Shown here: positions 36,829-45,800 of the stretch, one piece after another
How the letters are laid out: every line of letters begins with the position of its first letter
Numbering within the stretch: the first letter of the stretch is position 1
Origin: Halosimplex halobium
Lineage (GTDB): Archaea; Halobacteriota; Halobacteria; Halobacteriales; Haloarculaceae
Reading direction: 5' to 3'
DNA: 64,000 nt
Assembly: GCF_051414055.1 (NCBI RefSeq)
Contig: NZ_JBLKNX010000001.1
Coordinates: forward strand, 372,001 to 436,000
Program-made: the position numbers and the translations under genes
Notes under the pieces: model-generated
What the model was told of the DNA's origin: nothing
The model's input: only the letters and a program-made list of their open reading frames with translations
The model's database searches: none

Positions 36829-37875
36829 ATGAGCGACACCACGAACGACATCGACGGGACGGGAGCGAGCGACGGGACCGGCGGGGACGCCGAGGGCCCC
36901 AGCGCCGAGGAGCCGGCGGAACTCGACGGGCTCGCGGTCGACGAGGCGGTCGAGCGCGTCCGCGCCCGCGAGCCCGACCGCGACCCGGAGACCGTCCGGG
37001 CCGCGCTCGGGTTCGTCGCCGAGGACGGCGTCGTCAGCCGGACGGCTCTCCGCGAGTCGCTGAAACTCACCTCGAAGGTGCTCACGACCGCCGAGACGCG
37101 GGTGGAACTCGCCGGTATCGCGCTTGACGACGCCCGCGAGGCCGCCGAGTCGGCCCCGGACCTCCCGACCGTCGAGGCCCGCCTGGCGGACTTTGCAGCC
37201 GAGGTGGCCGCCGTCGAGGACCGCGCGGCCGACCTGGGTTCGGACCTCCAGTCGGTCGTCGACGACCGCGAGGACCCCGCCGCCCGGTTCGCCGTCGCCG
37301 ACGGCCTCCGCCGGGTCGACGAGCGGGCCCGGGAGGTCCAGCGGACCGCCGACGAGATCCAGTTCGACCTGGAGGCGTTCGAGCGGTGGCTCGACAGCCA
37401 CGCCGTCCGCGTCCGCGAACTCGGCGAGGACCTCGACGCGCTCGCGGCCTCGCTGGACGACCTGGCGGCCGCCGTCGAGACGCTCGAAACCGGCGGTGAC
37501 GCCGACGCGAGACCGGACGACCCGGCCCGGGCCTGGTTCGACGCCACGCTCAGCCACCGGGCGACCGGCCTCACCGTCGCGGACCTGCGGGCGGAACTCG
37601 CGGATCTGCGGACGTGGGCCGACCGCGAGGACGCCGACCCCGTCGACGAGGGCGGCCTGGACGACCTGGCGGCCCGGCTCGACGACCTCGACGGCCGCCA
37701 CGGGGCGCTGGGCGAGCGGCTGGACGCGGCGGCCGAACCGGAGTGGACCGACCGGTTCGGCGAGGCGGTCGCCGCCGTCGAGTCGGACCTGGCCGACTGC
37801 GCCCCGCCGGTCGACTGGGCTGTCGTCCAGTCGACGATCGAGGAGCACCGCGACGACAGCACGTCGGACGCGTAG
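36829..37875 (+). CDS. Long acidic helical (coiled-coil) protein
   Basis: A 348-residue protein, Glu/Asp/Ala/Arg-rich and almost entirely helical after a disordered Asp/Gly/Thr start. Repeated heptad-like strings (ARLADFAAEVAAVEDRAADL, ELGEDLDALAASLDDLAAAV) predict a coiled-coil rod. A short region near residue 45-85 (AALGFVAEDGVVSRTALRES) could be a small helix-turn-helix. Some databases label such haloarchaeal proteins halo transducer protein, but no chemoreceptor signature motif is visible here, so I leave the function open. It follows the sensor kinase on the same strand, 130 bases on, and could belong to the same signalling unit. Confidence 0.65.
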   Translation: MSDTTNDIDGTGASDGTGGDAEGPSAEEPAELDGLAVDEAVERVRAREPDRDPETVRAALGFVAEDGVVSRTALRESLKLTSKVLTTAETRVELAGIALDDAREAAESAPDLPTVEARLADFAAEVAAVEDRAADLGSDLQSVVDDREDPAARFAVADGLRRVDERAREVQRTADEIQFDLEAFERWLDSHAVRVRELGEDLDALAASLDDLAAAVETLETGGDADARPDDPARAWFDATLSHRATGLTVADLRAELADLRTWADREDADPVDEGGLDDLAARLDDLDGRHGALGERLDAAAEPEWTDRFGEAVAAVESDLADCAPPVDWAVVQSTIEEHRDDSTSDA

Positions 37876-37989
37876 CCCGGGGGCCGCCCCGATCGCGGAG
37901 CAGTGCGGACCGCTGTTCTACGAGGGTTTCACCGTCGAACGCGACGAATCCTGTGGGAAACGACCGGCAGTCCGGAGAGGATGTCGCGG

Positions 37990-39024
37990 TCAGTGGTGCC
38001 GGTTCCGCTCGCGGACGGCGGCGCGGGCGGCCACGTCGGCGACGGCGGCGCCGCGGTCGGCGGTCCGCCCGAGGCGGTCGAGCGCGCGGGCCAGCGCGAC
38101 GGTCGCGGCGGTCGAGCCGTCGAAGGGGTCGGTCGCCTCGTCGAACAGCGCCGCGTCGACGGCCTCGACCTCGGCGACGGCCCGCTCGTGACCGTCGAGG
38201 GCGATCGCGGTCAGGTCCTCGTCGGCGTCGTCGAGCACGGCCGTCGTCGCGTCGTCGACGACCGACCGGGCGGCCTCGGCGGCCTCGCGGACGTTCTCTG
38301 CGACCGGGTCGGGCAGGGGCTCGGGGAGCCGCCGGGCGGCGTCGGCGAGGCCGACGCCCTGGCGGGCGACCCCCTCCAGCGCCCGGGCGGTCACGTAGTA
38401 GTCGAACAGCGTCGGGCGGGAGAGTCCGAGGCGGTCGATCTCCTCCATGGAGACGAGCGACCGCGAGAGGTGCCGCGCGACCATCCGGAAGAGGCGGTCG
38501 GCCTCGTCGGCGCGGCCGCGGAGCCGCTCGTGGGCCTCGGCGTCGGCGTCGACCAGCGCGTCCGTCGCCGAGCGGTGGATCGACAGCGCGGTGAACTGCA
38601 GCTGGACGACCGACTGCCGGACGGAGACGTTCGCCGCGTCGAGCAGGTGCTGGACGGTGATCTCCCCCTCCGTCTCGACGAGGAGGTCGGTCCCGACGAG
38701 GTTGCGGACCACCGAGCGGGCGGCCCGGCGCTGCTCGTCGGTGAACGCGTCGGCCGGCTCGAGCGTGACCGTCTCGAAGCCGGCGGCGTGGGCCGCCCGG
38801 AGCGCGCGCCGGACCAGCGCGGGATCCGCCCCGTCGACGGCGACGGTGGCGGTGGCGAGCTCGTCCACGTCCTTCTCGGCGGCCCGGAGGACGATGGAGT
38901 CGTCGCCGTGGGTGGTGAGATACAGCTCCATCCCGGCTTCGAGCTGGTGGTCGTTCGCCCACTCCTTGGGGATCGACACCGTGTACGTCCCGCCGCCGAC
39001 CTGCTGGAGTTTGCGGGTTTGCAT
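37990..39024 (-). CDS. AbrB-type DNA-binding domain fused to PhoU domains
   Basis: A 344-residue regulator at the end of the pst operon. The N-terminal 45 residues form a SpoVT-AbrB swapped-hairpin domain (LQQVGGGTYTVSIPKEWAND), followed by PhoU-like helical bundles (SRSLVSMEEIDRLGLSRPTL). The ATG at 39024 overlaps the phoU stop (TGATG). The fusion joins DNA binding to a phosphate-signalling domain in one chain, so it is a good candidate for the transcription factor that represses or tunes pst, replacing the bacterial PhoB/PhoR relay. The pst upstream region carries repeated cGGTACG motifs that could be its target. Confidence 0.85.
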   Translation of the reverse strand: MQTRKLQQVGGGTYTVSIPKEWANDHQLEAGMELYLTTHGDDSIVLRAAEKDVDELATATVAVDGADPALVRRALRAAHAAGFETVTLEPADAFTDEQRRAARSVVRNLVGTDLLVETEGEITVQHLLDAANVSVRQSVVQLQFTALSIHRSATDALVDADAEAHERLRGRADEADRLFRMVARHLSRSLVSMEEIDRLGLSRPTLFDYYVTARALEGVARQGVGLADAARRLPEPLPDPVAENVREAAEAARSVVDDATTAVLDDADEDLTAIALDGHERAVAEVEAVDAALFDEATDPFDGSTAATVALARALDRLGRTADRGAAVADVAARAAVRERNRHH

Positions 39025-39695
39025 CAGTAGAGCAACTCGGGGTCGCTTTCGAGCATGTACAGCGTCCGCGCGGCGACGTTGACCCCGTGGTCGCCGACGC
39101 GTTCGAGGTCCCGGACCGTCAGCAACAGTCGGGACACGTCGTCCAGTACCCGTTCGGCCGCCCACGAATCGTCGCCGGCCTCCCGTTCGAGCAGGTCGCG
39201 GACGACCCGCTCGCTGGCGCGCTGGCACAGCGCGTCCAGATCGTCGTCCCGCGCGGCGACCGCGCGGCAGGCGTCGGCGTCGCCCGCCTCGTAGGCGTCC
39301 AGCGCCGCCGCCACCTGGTCGCGGGCGTCGTCGCCGATGGCCCGCACGTCCACCTCGTCGGCCGGCCGGTCGGCCGCCAGCGCGTACCGCCCGAGGTTGG
39401 TCGCCAGGTCGGCCACCCGTTCCAGATCCGTGAGGATCTTGAACGAGGCGGCGACGAACCGAAGGTCCGAGGCGACCGGCTGCTGGAGCGCCAGCAGGTC
39501 CACGCAGTCGCTCTCCAGGGCGAGATACCGATCGTTGATCGCGGCGTCGCCGTCGATCACCTCCCGGGCGAGGTCGTCGTCGCCGGTCGTCAGCGCGGCC
39601 AGCCCGTCGTCCAGCTGGGCGAGCGCGTCGTCGCCCAGCGCGCGCACGTCGGCCCGGAGGTCGTCGAGCGCCGCCCGGTATGTCTCGCGCGTCAC
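39024..39695 (-). CDS. phoU: Phosphate signalling protein PhoU
   Basis: A 223-residue two-bundle helical protein. The PhoU signatures are a first half with DLRFVAASFKILTDLERVADLATN and a second with SRLLLTVRDLERVGDHGVNVA. The E/D-rich pockets bind metal clusters. The GTG at 39695 (MTRETYRAALDDL) fits the family start best; GTG 39704, overlapping the pstB stop, is the alternative. PhoU holds the Pst transporter in check when phosphate is plentiful. Confidence 0.93.
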   Translation of the reverse strand: MTRETYRAALDDLRADVRALGDDALAQLDDGLAALTTGDDDLAREVIDGDAAINDRYLALESDCVDLLALQQPVASDLRFVAASFKILTDLERVADLATNLGRYALAADRPADEVDVRAIGDDARDQVAAALDAYEAGDADACRAVAARDDDLDALCQRASERVVRDLLEREAGDDSWAAERVLDDVSRLLLTVRDLERVGDHGVNVAARTLYMLESDPELLY

Positions 39696-39700
39696 GGCGA

Positions 39701-40603
39701 TCACCCGAACTTCCCGGTGACGTAGTCCTCGACGCGCTGGCTCTCGGGGTTCTCGAAGATCGTCTCGGTGTCGTCGTACTCGACGAGCTGCCCGCCGGTG
39801 AGGAAGACGGCGGTCTGGTCGGAGATACGCGCCGCCTGCTGCATGTTGTGCGTGACGACGACGACCGTGTACTCCTTCGCCAGCTCCTCGATGAGGTCCT
39901 CGATCTTCGAGGTGGCGACCGGGTCCAGCGCGGAGGCCGGTTCGTCCATGAGGATCACGTCCGGGTCGACCGCGAGACAGCGGGCGATACAGAGCCGCTG
40001 TTGCTGGCCGCCCGACAGCCCCATCGCGTTGTCGTCGAGCCGGTCGTTGACCTCGTCCCACAGCGCCGCCTGTTCGAGCGCCCGCCGGACGAGCCGGTCG
40101 GCTTCCTCGCTGTCGTCGCGGCCGGTCAGCCGCGCGAGCAGCCCCGTGTCGAGGTCGCCGTGTTTGCGCGGTCCGTAGGTGATGTTGTCGCGGATCGACT
40201 TGGGGAAGGGATTCGGCGCCTGGAACACCATGCCGACCTCCTTGCGGAGTTCGACCAGGTCGACGCCGTCCTGGTAGATCTCCTCGCCGTCGAGCTCGAC
40301 CGAGCCGTCGACGCGGGCCGCGCTGATCCGGTCGTTCATCCGGTTGAGCGAGCGCAGGAACGTCGACTTGCCGCAACCGGAGGGACCGATGAGCGCGGTG
40401 ACGCTCTCCTCGGGGATGTCCATCGAGACGCCCTGCAGCGCGTGGTCGTCGCCGTAGTGGACGTCCAGGTCGGAGACGCTGAGCTTCGCCTCGCCGGCGA
40501 ACTCGTACTCGCGCCACGCCTCGCGGATCCGCTCGTCGGTCTCGCCCGTCGTCGTCTCCGACGAGCGCGCTGTGCCCTCGGTCTTCGGTTCTGTCTCACT
40601 CAT
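39701..40603 (-). CDS. pstB: Phosphate ABC transporter ATP-binding protein
   Basis: The ATPase of the high-affinity phosphate importer, 300 residues. Walker A GPSGCGKST is at residues 73-81, the Q-loop region reads MVFQAPNPFPKSI, the signature is LSGGQQQRLCIARCLA, and Walker B is VILMDEPASALDP. The H-loop follows in VVVTHNMQQAARISD. The first about 38 residues are an acidic T/E-rich extension absent from bacterial PstB. It overlaps pstA by eight bases. Confidence 0.97.
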   Translation of the reverse strand: MSETEPKTEGTARSSETTTGETDERIREAWREYEFAGEAKLSVSDLDVHYGDDHALQGVSMDIPEESVTALIGPSGCGKSTFLRSLNRMNDRISAARVDGSVELDGEEIYQDGVDLVELRKEVGMVFQAPNPFPKSIRDNITYGPRKHGDLDTGLLARLTGRDDSEEADRLVRRALEQAALWDEVNDRLDDNAMGLSGGQQQRLCIARCLAVDPDVILMDEPASALDPVATSKIEDLIEELAKEYTVVVVTHNMQQAARISDQTAVFLTGGQLVEYDDTETIFENPESQRVEDYVTGKFG

Positions 40604-42245
40604 AGCTCAGTTTGCTCCGGAAGTACTGTCGCGTGGCGATACCGACCGCGTAGAACGCGAGGACGACGCCCAGCAGGACCAGGGCGGTCCCCCAGCCGAA
40701 GGCGAGAACGTCGTTGACCCCGGCTGTCTCGCCGGTGCCGGTCAGGACCACCTGCCAGAGCTGGTAGGGCAGCGCCGTCGTCGCCTGCGTGAGTTCGGGG
40801 TTGGTGACGAACGGCGGCGACCACGATAGCTGGAAGTTGTTCAGCACCTTCGCCCGCTGGCCGGCGGGGACGAACGACCCGCCGCCCATCGTCAGCAGCA
40901 GCGGGGCGGTCTCGCCGGCGATGCGCCCGACCCCGAGGATGACGCCGGTGACGATGCCCGGCATCGCCGCCGGGAGGACGACGCTACGGATCGTCCCCCA
41001 CTTCGAGACGCCCAGCGCCGCGCTGGCGTCGCGGTACTCGTCGGGCACCGCGATCATCGCCTCGCGGGCCGTGATGACCACCAGCGGCAGCAGCATGAAC
41101 CCCAGCGTGATCATCCCGGCCAGCAGCGACTTCTGTGGCTGGGGGGTGAAGCGGGGCACCAGGAACGCGGCGCCGAACAGGCCGAAGACGATGCTCGGCG
41201 TGGACCACAGCGCGTTCGTGGCGACCTCGACGACGTTGGTGAACCGGCCCTGCTCGGCGTACTCCGTGAGGAAGACGGCCGCGCCGACGCCCAGCGGCAC
41301 CGCGAGGACGACCGCGCCGACCACCAGCCAGGCGGTCCCGACGATGGCCGGGAACACGCCCGTGATGTCGGCGAACAGCGACGCGCCGTTCATCAGGAAC
41401 GGCCAGTACACCGGCCAGACCACGTCGAATCCGAACCCGAACAGGCCGATGGTCGTCGCGGGGCCGACGCCGAGGCCGACCTCGATCCCCTCGGTGACCG
41501 GGCCGAGGCCCTTGAACACGACGAAGGCGACGAGTGCGACCAGCACCGCGATGATGGCGATGGCGTTGAGATAGACGAGCAGGTACGCGCCGAGGTGCCG
41601 GCCGCGGGCGCCGAAGCCGCCGTAGGCCTTGGCGGCGGCCCAGCCGACGACCAGCGACGACGCCATGACCGCAAAGGGCGCGACCGTGCGTGCGAAGAAC
41701 GTCACGGACTGGGCGTCCGGGAAGTTCGACGGCGACCACGACCACTCGGGGCCGATGATCCCCAGCAGGAAGACCAGTCCGAAAAAGCCCGCGAGCGCGC
41801 CGGCCGGCAGCGTCGAGCCGATGTCCTCCCGCGGGAGCGCGGTCGCGAAGAAGGCGACGGCGGCGAGGCCGAGGCCGCCGACGGCGCCGCCGACGGGGCC
41901 GAGCCCGAGCGTCTCGGCGGCGACGAGCGCGCCGACGAGGCCCCACAGCGCCGAGAACAGCCCCGCGGCGACGAAGCCGGCGCTCGCCCGCGGGTCGGTC
42001 GGGAAGATCCCCCGGTAGGAGGCCAGCCCGAACCCACCGACCGCGGCGCCCATGAGGACCAAAAGCAGGCCCAGCGTCGTCAGCGTCGGGAGACCGGCGA
42101 GCGTGCCGGTGATCGAGACGAGTTCGACGGTGGCCGCCAGCCCGAGGAAGAAGAGGACGGCGGCCAGCCCGACGGTCAGCGCGGCGACCGTCTCGTAGGT
42201 CGAGGTGTCGCCGCGGACGACCGACGATTCGGCGGCGCCCGCCAT
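40596..42245 (-). CDS. pstA: Phosphate ABC transporter permease PstA (long form)
   Basis: A membrane permease of 549 residues, nearly twice the usual 280-300. The C-terminal about 290 residues hold the canonical MetI-like domain with the EAA loop (EYRDASAALGVSKWGTIRSV) and PGIVTGVILGVGRIAGETAPL. The N-terminal about 250 residues add some six to seven hydrophobic segments, including VELVSITGTLAGLPTLTTLG. Extended PstA proteins occur in haloarchaea. The extra spans may stabilise the complex or duplicate an ancestral segment. The ATG at 42245 overlaps the pstC stop by one base (TGATG). Confidence 0.93.
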   Translation of the reverse strand: MAGAAESSVVRGDTSTYETVAALTVGLAAVLFFLGLAATVELVSITGTLAGLPTLTTLGLLLVLMGAAVGGFGLASYRGIFPTDPRASAGFVAAGLFSALWGLVGALVAAETLGLGPVGGAVGGLGLAAVAFFATALPREDIGSTLPAGALAGFFGLVFLLGIIGPEWSWSPSNFPDAQSVTFFARTVAPFAVMASSLVVGWAAAKAYGGFGARGRHLGAYLLVYLNAIAIIAVLVALVAFVVFKGLGPVTEGIEVGLGVGPATTIGLFGFGFDVVWPVYWPFLMNGASLFADITGVFPAIVGTAWLVVGAVVLAVPLGVGAAVFLTEYAEQGRFTNVVEVATNALWSTPSIVFGLFGAAFLVPRFTPQPQKSLLAGMITLGFMLLPLVVITAREAMIAVPDEYRDASAALGVSKWGTIRSVVLPAAMPGIVTGVILGVGRIAGETAPLLLTMGGGSFVPAGQRAKVLNNFQLSWSPPFVTNPELTQATTALPYQLWQVVLTGTGETAGVNDVLAFGWGTALVLLGVVLAFYAVGIATRQYFRSKLSYE

Positions 42246-43375
42246 CACTCGACACCCCCGACCTTCCGGTCCATGCGGCGCTCGATCAGCTGCGAGCCGA
42301 TGCTGAGGGCGAGGACGGAGACGAAGAGGATACAGCCGGCGACGAACAGCGCGTCCTTCTGGAATCCACTTGAGGAGCCGTAGTTGGCGGCGATCAGCGA
42401 GGTGAGCGTGTCGAAGCCGTAGAAGACGTTGTACAGCGGTTCGGCGATCGTCGGCGTGTTGCGCAGCATGACGGTCGCGGCCATCGTCTCGCCGATGGCG
42501 CGGCCGACGCCGAGCAACACGGCGGCGGAGACGCCGGAGAAGGCCGTCGGGATGGTGACCGTCGTCATCGTCTGCCAGTCGGTCGTCCCCAGGGCGAGCG
42601 AGCCGCTTTTCATCGACTCGGGGACGCTGTTGATGGCGTCCTCGGCGACCGAAACCACGGTGGGCAGCGCCATCAGGCCGACGACGATGCCGACGAACAG
42701 GTACGTGCCCTGGCCGACGAGGGCGAACGCGTCGGAGGCCCACGGGCTCAAGACGGTGAACCCGAGGAAGCCGTAGACGATCGAGGGGATGCCGGCGAGG
42801 ATCTCGACGCCGGGTTTGACGACCTCGCGGACCGCCGGCGGGGCGATCTCCGAGAGAAAGAGGGCGGCGGCGACGCCGAGCGGGCCGGCGACCGCGGTCG
42901 CGATGAGCGTCACGAGGACGGTCCCCTGGATCATCGGGAGCATCGAGTAGCGGGGCGTCCCCTGGGCGGGGCTCCAGTCCGTGGTGGTGAACATCTCGAG
43001 GCCGGGCACGGTGATCCCGAAGACCGTCCCGCTCCGTTCGGCCAGGATCGGCCAGGCCTCGTAGAAGATGAAGACGGTGATCAGCGCGAGGATGACGACC
43101 GTCGAGACGGTCATCGCGAGCGTGACGCCGCGGGCCGCCAGCTCCCGGTGGCGAACCCAGCCGTACGCCACCGCCGCCAGGAAGCCGACGATGCACACCG
43201 CGGTGTACGGCGAGGTCACGAGGAAGCCGGCGAACGCGCCCGCCAGCGACAGGGCGCCGAGCGCGCCCGCGGCGACCGCGTCGTTGTCTGTACTCCGTAC
43301 GAACTCCGCGAACCGAGCGTACCGAGACGCCAGCCGGGACTGCCACCCGTCGGAGTCTCTCTGTTTTGTAGCCAT
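42245..43375 (-). CDS. pstC: Phosphate ABC transporter permease PstC
   Basis: Partner permease, 376 residues from ATG 43375 (MATKQRDSDGWQSRL); a longer frame begins upstream but adds non-family residues. The MetI-like core has strings such as GIPSIVYGFLGFTVLSPW and the EAA-type loop (INSVPESMKSGSLALGTTDW). About eight spans, with two extra at the N-terminus relative to E. coli. Together with PstA it forms the channel for phosphate delivered by PstS. Confidence 0.95.
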   Translation of the reverse strand: MATKQRDSDGWQSRLASRYARFAEFVRSTDNDAVAAGALGALSLAGAFAGFLVTSPYTAVCIVGFLAAVAYGWVRHRELAARGVTLAMTVSTVVILALITVFIFYEAWPILAERSGTVFGITVPGLEMFTTTDWSPAQGTPRYSMLPMIQGTVLVTLIATAVAGPLGVAAALFLSEIAPPAVREVVKPGVEILAGIPSIVYGFLGFTVLSPWASDAFALVGQGTYLFVGIVVGLMALPTVVSVAEDAINSVPESMKSGSLALGTTDWQTMTTVTIPTAFSGVSAAVLLGVGRAIGETMAATVMLRNTPTIAEPLYNVFYGFDTLTSLIAANYGSSSGFQKDALFVAGCILFVSVLALSIGSQLIERRMDRKVGGVE

Positions 43376-43436
43376 GGTTGTATGCGAAAGCTGGACCGCG
43401 GCCGGGAGCACCCGACCGGCCGGGTCGGGGGACGCC

Positions 43437-44657
43437 TCAGGCGGTGTCGGGGAGCTTCTCCAGTTCGGCCTCGAGGTCGGCCGTCGGCAGCGGGATGTAG
43501 TTGTTGTCCTCGACGAAGACCCGCTGGCCGAACTGCGTCAGGAACATCCGCATGAACGCGCCCTCGCGGTTGTCCGTGCCGCTGGGCGTCTCCTCGGTGA
43601 TCTTCGTGTACATGTGCAGGTCGCGGTTCAGCGGGTAGGAGCTGTCGAAGATGGTGTTCTCGGCGTCCTTGCTGGTCTGGTAGACCGTGCCGTCGAACTC
43701 CAGCGCGATGGGCTGGACCTGCTCGCCGGTGAACGCGAGCGCCATGTACGCGATGGCGCCCTCGTTCTGGCGGACGAGCTGGGCGACGCCCTGGTTCTGG
43801 CCCTGGCGAGTGTCGACGCCGGGCATCTCGGCTTCGGCGTCGCCGAGCATGTTCAGGCGGAAGGAGGTGTCCGTGCCCGACCCGACCGCGCGGCCGATAC
43901 AGAAGATCTCCTGGTCGGGGCCGCCGATCTCCGACCAGTTGGTGATCTCGTCCTGGTAGATCTTGCGGACCTGCTCGGCGGTGAGCTGGTCGATGCCGGC
44001 GTCGTAGATGTCCCTGCTCACGACGATGGGCTGGCCGTCGCGGCCGAGGACGTGGTCGACGACCTCCTCGTCGCGCTTCTCCTCGCTCCAGCCGAGCTCG
44101 GCCGTGATGGGGCCGGAGGAGTTACCGATGTCGACGAGGCCGTCGGTCACCGCCTCGCAGCCGGTCCCGGAGTGGCTCAGGCCGATGGTCGCGCGGTAGG
44201 GCGGGTTCGAGCGCTCGCCGGTCGGCTCGAAGCCGTACTGGCTCGCGAAGTAGTCCGCGAGGTGCTGGTCCGTCTCGATCTCCGACCAGCCGGGGACCGA
44301 CCCCTCGTCGTTGCTCCCCCAGTACTCGCCGTCGCTCGGCGGGGCGTTGCCGTTCCAGTAGGAGGCGCCCTTGTTCGCGATGGGGTAGACCGTCGACGAC
44401 CCCTCGCCGGTGAGCAGCGACGGCTCGTTGGGGCTGCTCGAGGAGCCGTCCGAGCCGTCCGAGGAATCCGACCCGTCGCCCGAGGAGCCGCCCGAGCCGT
44501 CCGAGGAACCGCCGTCGCCCGAGGGCTCCGGCGTGTCCGTCGCCTCGTCGCCCCCGCCCGCACACCCTGCGAGGCCGGCCGCGCCGATGGCGCCGGATGT
44601 CAGCAGGAACTTGCGCCGCGTTACCCTGTCCGCCGGACGCTCCGAATCGTGCGTCAT
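43437..44657 (-). CDS. pstS: Phosphate-binding lipoprotein PstS
   Basis: The exported receptor of the Pst importer, 406 residues from ATG 44657. A Tat signal with TRRKFLLTSG and a lipobox (GLAGC) implies lipid anchoring to the outer face. A Ser/Gly/Asp linker of about 45 residues projects the binding domain. Phosphate-contact strings are LLTGEGSSTVYPIANKG, GLSHSGTGCEAVTDGLVDIG and GRAVGSGTDTSF. First gene of the pst-phoU operon. The promoter region upstream has two TATA-like boxes and repeated cGGTACG words. Confidence 0.95.
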   Translation of the reverse strand: MTHDSERPADRVTRRKFLLTSGAIGAAGLAGCAGGGDEATDTPEPSGDGGSSDGSGGSSGDGSDSSDGSDGSSSSPNEPSLLTGEGSSTVYPIANKGASYWNGNAPPSDGEYWGSNDEGSVPGWSEIETDQHLADYFASQYGFEPTGERSNPPYRATIGLSHSGTGCEAVTDGLVDIGNSSGPITAELGWSEEKRDEEVVDHVLGRDGQPIVVSRDIYDAGIDQLTAEQVRKIYQDEITNWSEIGGPDQEIFCIGRAVGSGTDTSFRLNMLGDAEAEMPGVDTRQGQNQGVAQLVRQNEGAIAYMALAFTGEQVQPIALEFDGTVYQTSKDAENTIFDSSYPLNRDLHMYTKITEETPSGTDNREGAFMRMFLTQFGQRVFVEDNNYIPLPTADLEAELEKLPDTA

Positions 44658-44690
44658 CACCCGAGAAGAGTCGGGACCCAAGTAAACGGG

Positions 44691-44699
44691 TTTATAATA
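44691..44699 (-). promoter_or_regulatory. Proximal pst TATA-like box
   Basis: Minus-strand tattataaa is about 35-42 bases before the pstS ATG at 44657. It is the stronger of the two boxes and implies a short leader. Confidence 0.55.
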
Positions 44700-44710
44700 G
44701 GGGTATCCCC

Positions 44711-44783
44711 CGGTACGAGACCCCTCTGAGCGGTACGTTCGGGTGGCCGCGTCAACCGTTTGCAGGGATCGGTACGTACCGAT
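44711..44783 (-). promoter_or_regulatory. Candidate pst operator: three cGGTACG motifs, one within a 16-bp palindrome
   Basis: The word cggtacg occurs at 44711, 44731 and 44770. The last lies in the perfect palindrome atcggtacgtaccgat (44768-44783). Spacings of 20 and 39 bases would place the sites on about the same face of the helix. They sit between the two TATA-like boxes, as expected for a repressor or activator array. The binding protein is unknown; the AbrB-PhoU protein of the operon is one candidate. Confidence 0.45.
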
Positions 44784-44790
44784 ATATAGT
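44781..44790 (-). promoter_or_regulatory. Distal pst TATA-like box
   Basis: Minus-strand actatatatc directly abuts the 16-bp palindrome. A transcript from it would have a leader of about 100 bases. Confidence 0.4.
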
Positions 44791-44822
44791 CAGGGCGGGT
44801 GCGAAGCGGGGCGGCCGGCGGG

Positions 44823-45800
44823 TCAGCGCTCGTCGACGAGCGGGAAGGCGGCGAGGCGGGCGGCGGCGATCCCAGTCAGGCCGCGCGCGGTCGCCGAGTC
44901 GGCGACACGACGCGCGTGGGCGGTTTCGAGCCCGTGGCTGTCGGCGACCGGCACCAGCCTGACGGTCGTCCCCTCGGGGGTCACGTCACAGAGCAGGTAC
45001 GACTGCGGGAACGAGCAGGTCGTCGGCGCCGCGATCTCGCGGACGCCTCCCGTCTCCGCGCTCGCCGGGAGGTGGTAGTGCCCCGAGAGCAACAGGTCCG
45101 CATCGCCGTCGCCGAGCGTCTCCGCGAGCGGTTCGGGGTCGGCCATCGCGGGGATGTCGGCGAGGTCGGGCTCGACCGCCTCGCGGTGGGCGTCGAGCTG
45201 GTCGGTGATCCCCGGGAGGTTGTGGTGGGCGAGCACCACGGTCGACCCCGCCGTCGCGAGCTGGTCGGCCAGCCACTCGCGCTGGGCCTCCGGGACGTGG
45301 CCCTCGTGGCTGTCGGTCAGCCGCTCGGCCGTCCCCGCGGTGTTGAGCCCGAACACGTCGAGCTCGCCGACGCGGACCCGGTAGGAGAGGCCGTCCGGCC
45401 CGCGCGCGAGGGGGTCGGCGGGGGTGTAGCGGTCGACGAACCGGTCGAGGCCGGGGGTCTCGTGGTCGTCGCGCTCCTTGGGCACGTCGTGGTTGCCGGG
45501 GACCGCGTGGAAGGGGGCGTCGAGCGTCGCCAGCGCCTCGTCGACGGCCTCGTAGTTCCAGGGCTCGCCGTCCTTGGTCAGGTCGCCGGGCGACAGCACC
45601 GCGTCCACGTCCCGCTCCCCGATGTCGTCGAGGGCGGCCGCGAAGTGGTCGAGGGTGTGCTCGAACAGCTTCGAGGTGCCCTCCGCCCGCGTCGAGACGT
45701 GCGGGTCGGCGACGACCGCGAGCCGCGCGTGTTCGCCGGCCGGCCGCGCCAGCCGCGCCAGCACCGTCCCGGGACCGCCAGAGGGGGTCGCCGGGCTCAC
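44823..45800 (-). CDS. Calcineurin-like metallophosphoesterase
   Basis: A 325-residue cytoplasmic phosphoesterase with all five metal-site motifs: VVADPHVS (D-x-H), LSPGDLTKDG (GD), PGNHDVP (GNHD), LAHHNLPG (H) and LSGHYHLP (GHxH). The substrate may be a cyclic nucleotide, phosphodiester or phosphoprotein; the sequence does not decide. It overlaps the upstream 160-residue gene by four bases (ATGA), so the two are co-expressed. It ends just before the pst promoter region but is a separate unit. Confidence 0.88.
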   Translation of the reverse strand: MSPATPSGGPGTVLARLARPAGEHARLAVVADPHVSTRAEGTSKLFEHTLDHFAAALDDIGERDVDAVLSPGDLTKDGEPWNYEAVDEALATLDAPFHAVPGNHDVPKERDDHETPGLDRFVDRYTPADPLARGPDGLSYRVRVGELDVFGLNTAGTAERLTDSHEGHVPEAQREWLADQLATAGSTVVLAHHNLPGITDQLDAHREAVEPDLADIPAMADPEPLAETLGDGDADLLLSGHYHLPASAETGGVREIAAPTTCSFPQSYLLCDVTPEGTTVRLVPVADSHGLETAHARRVADSATARGLTGIAAARLAAFPLVDER

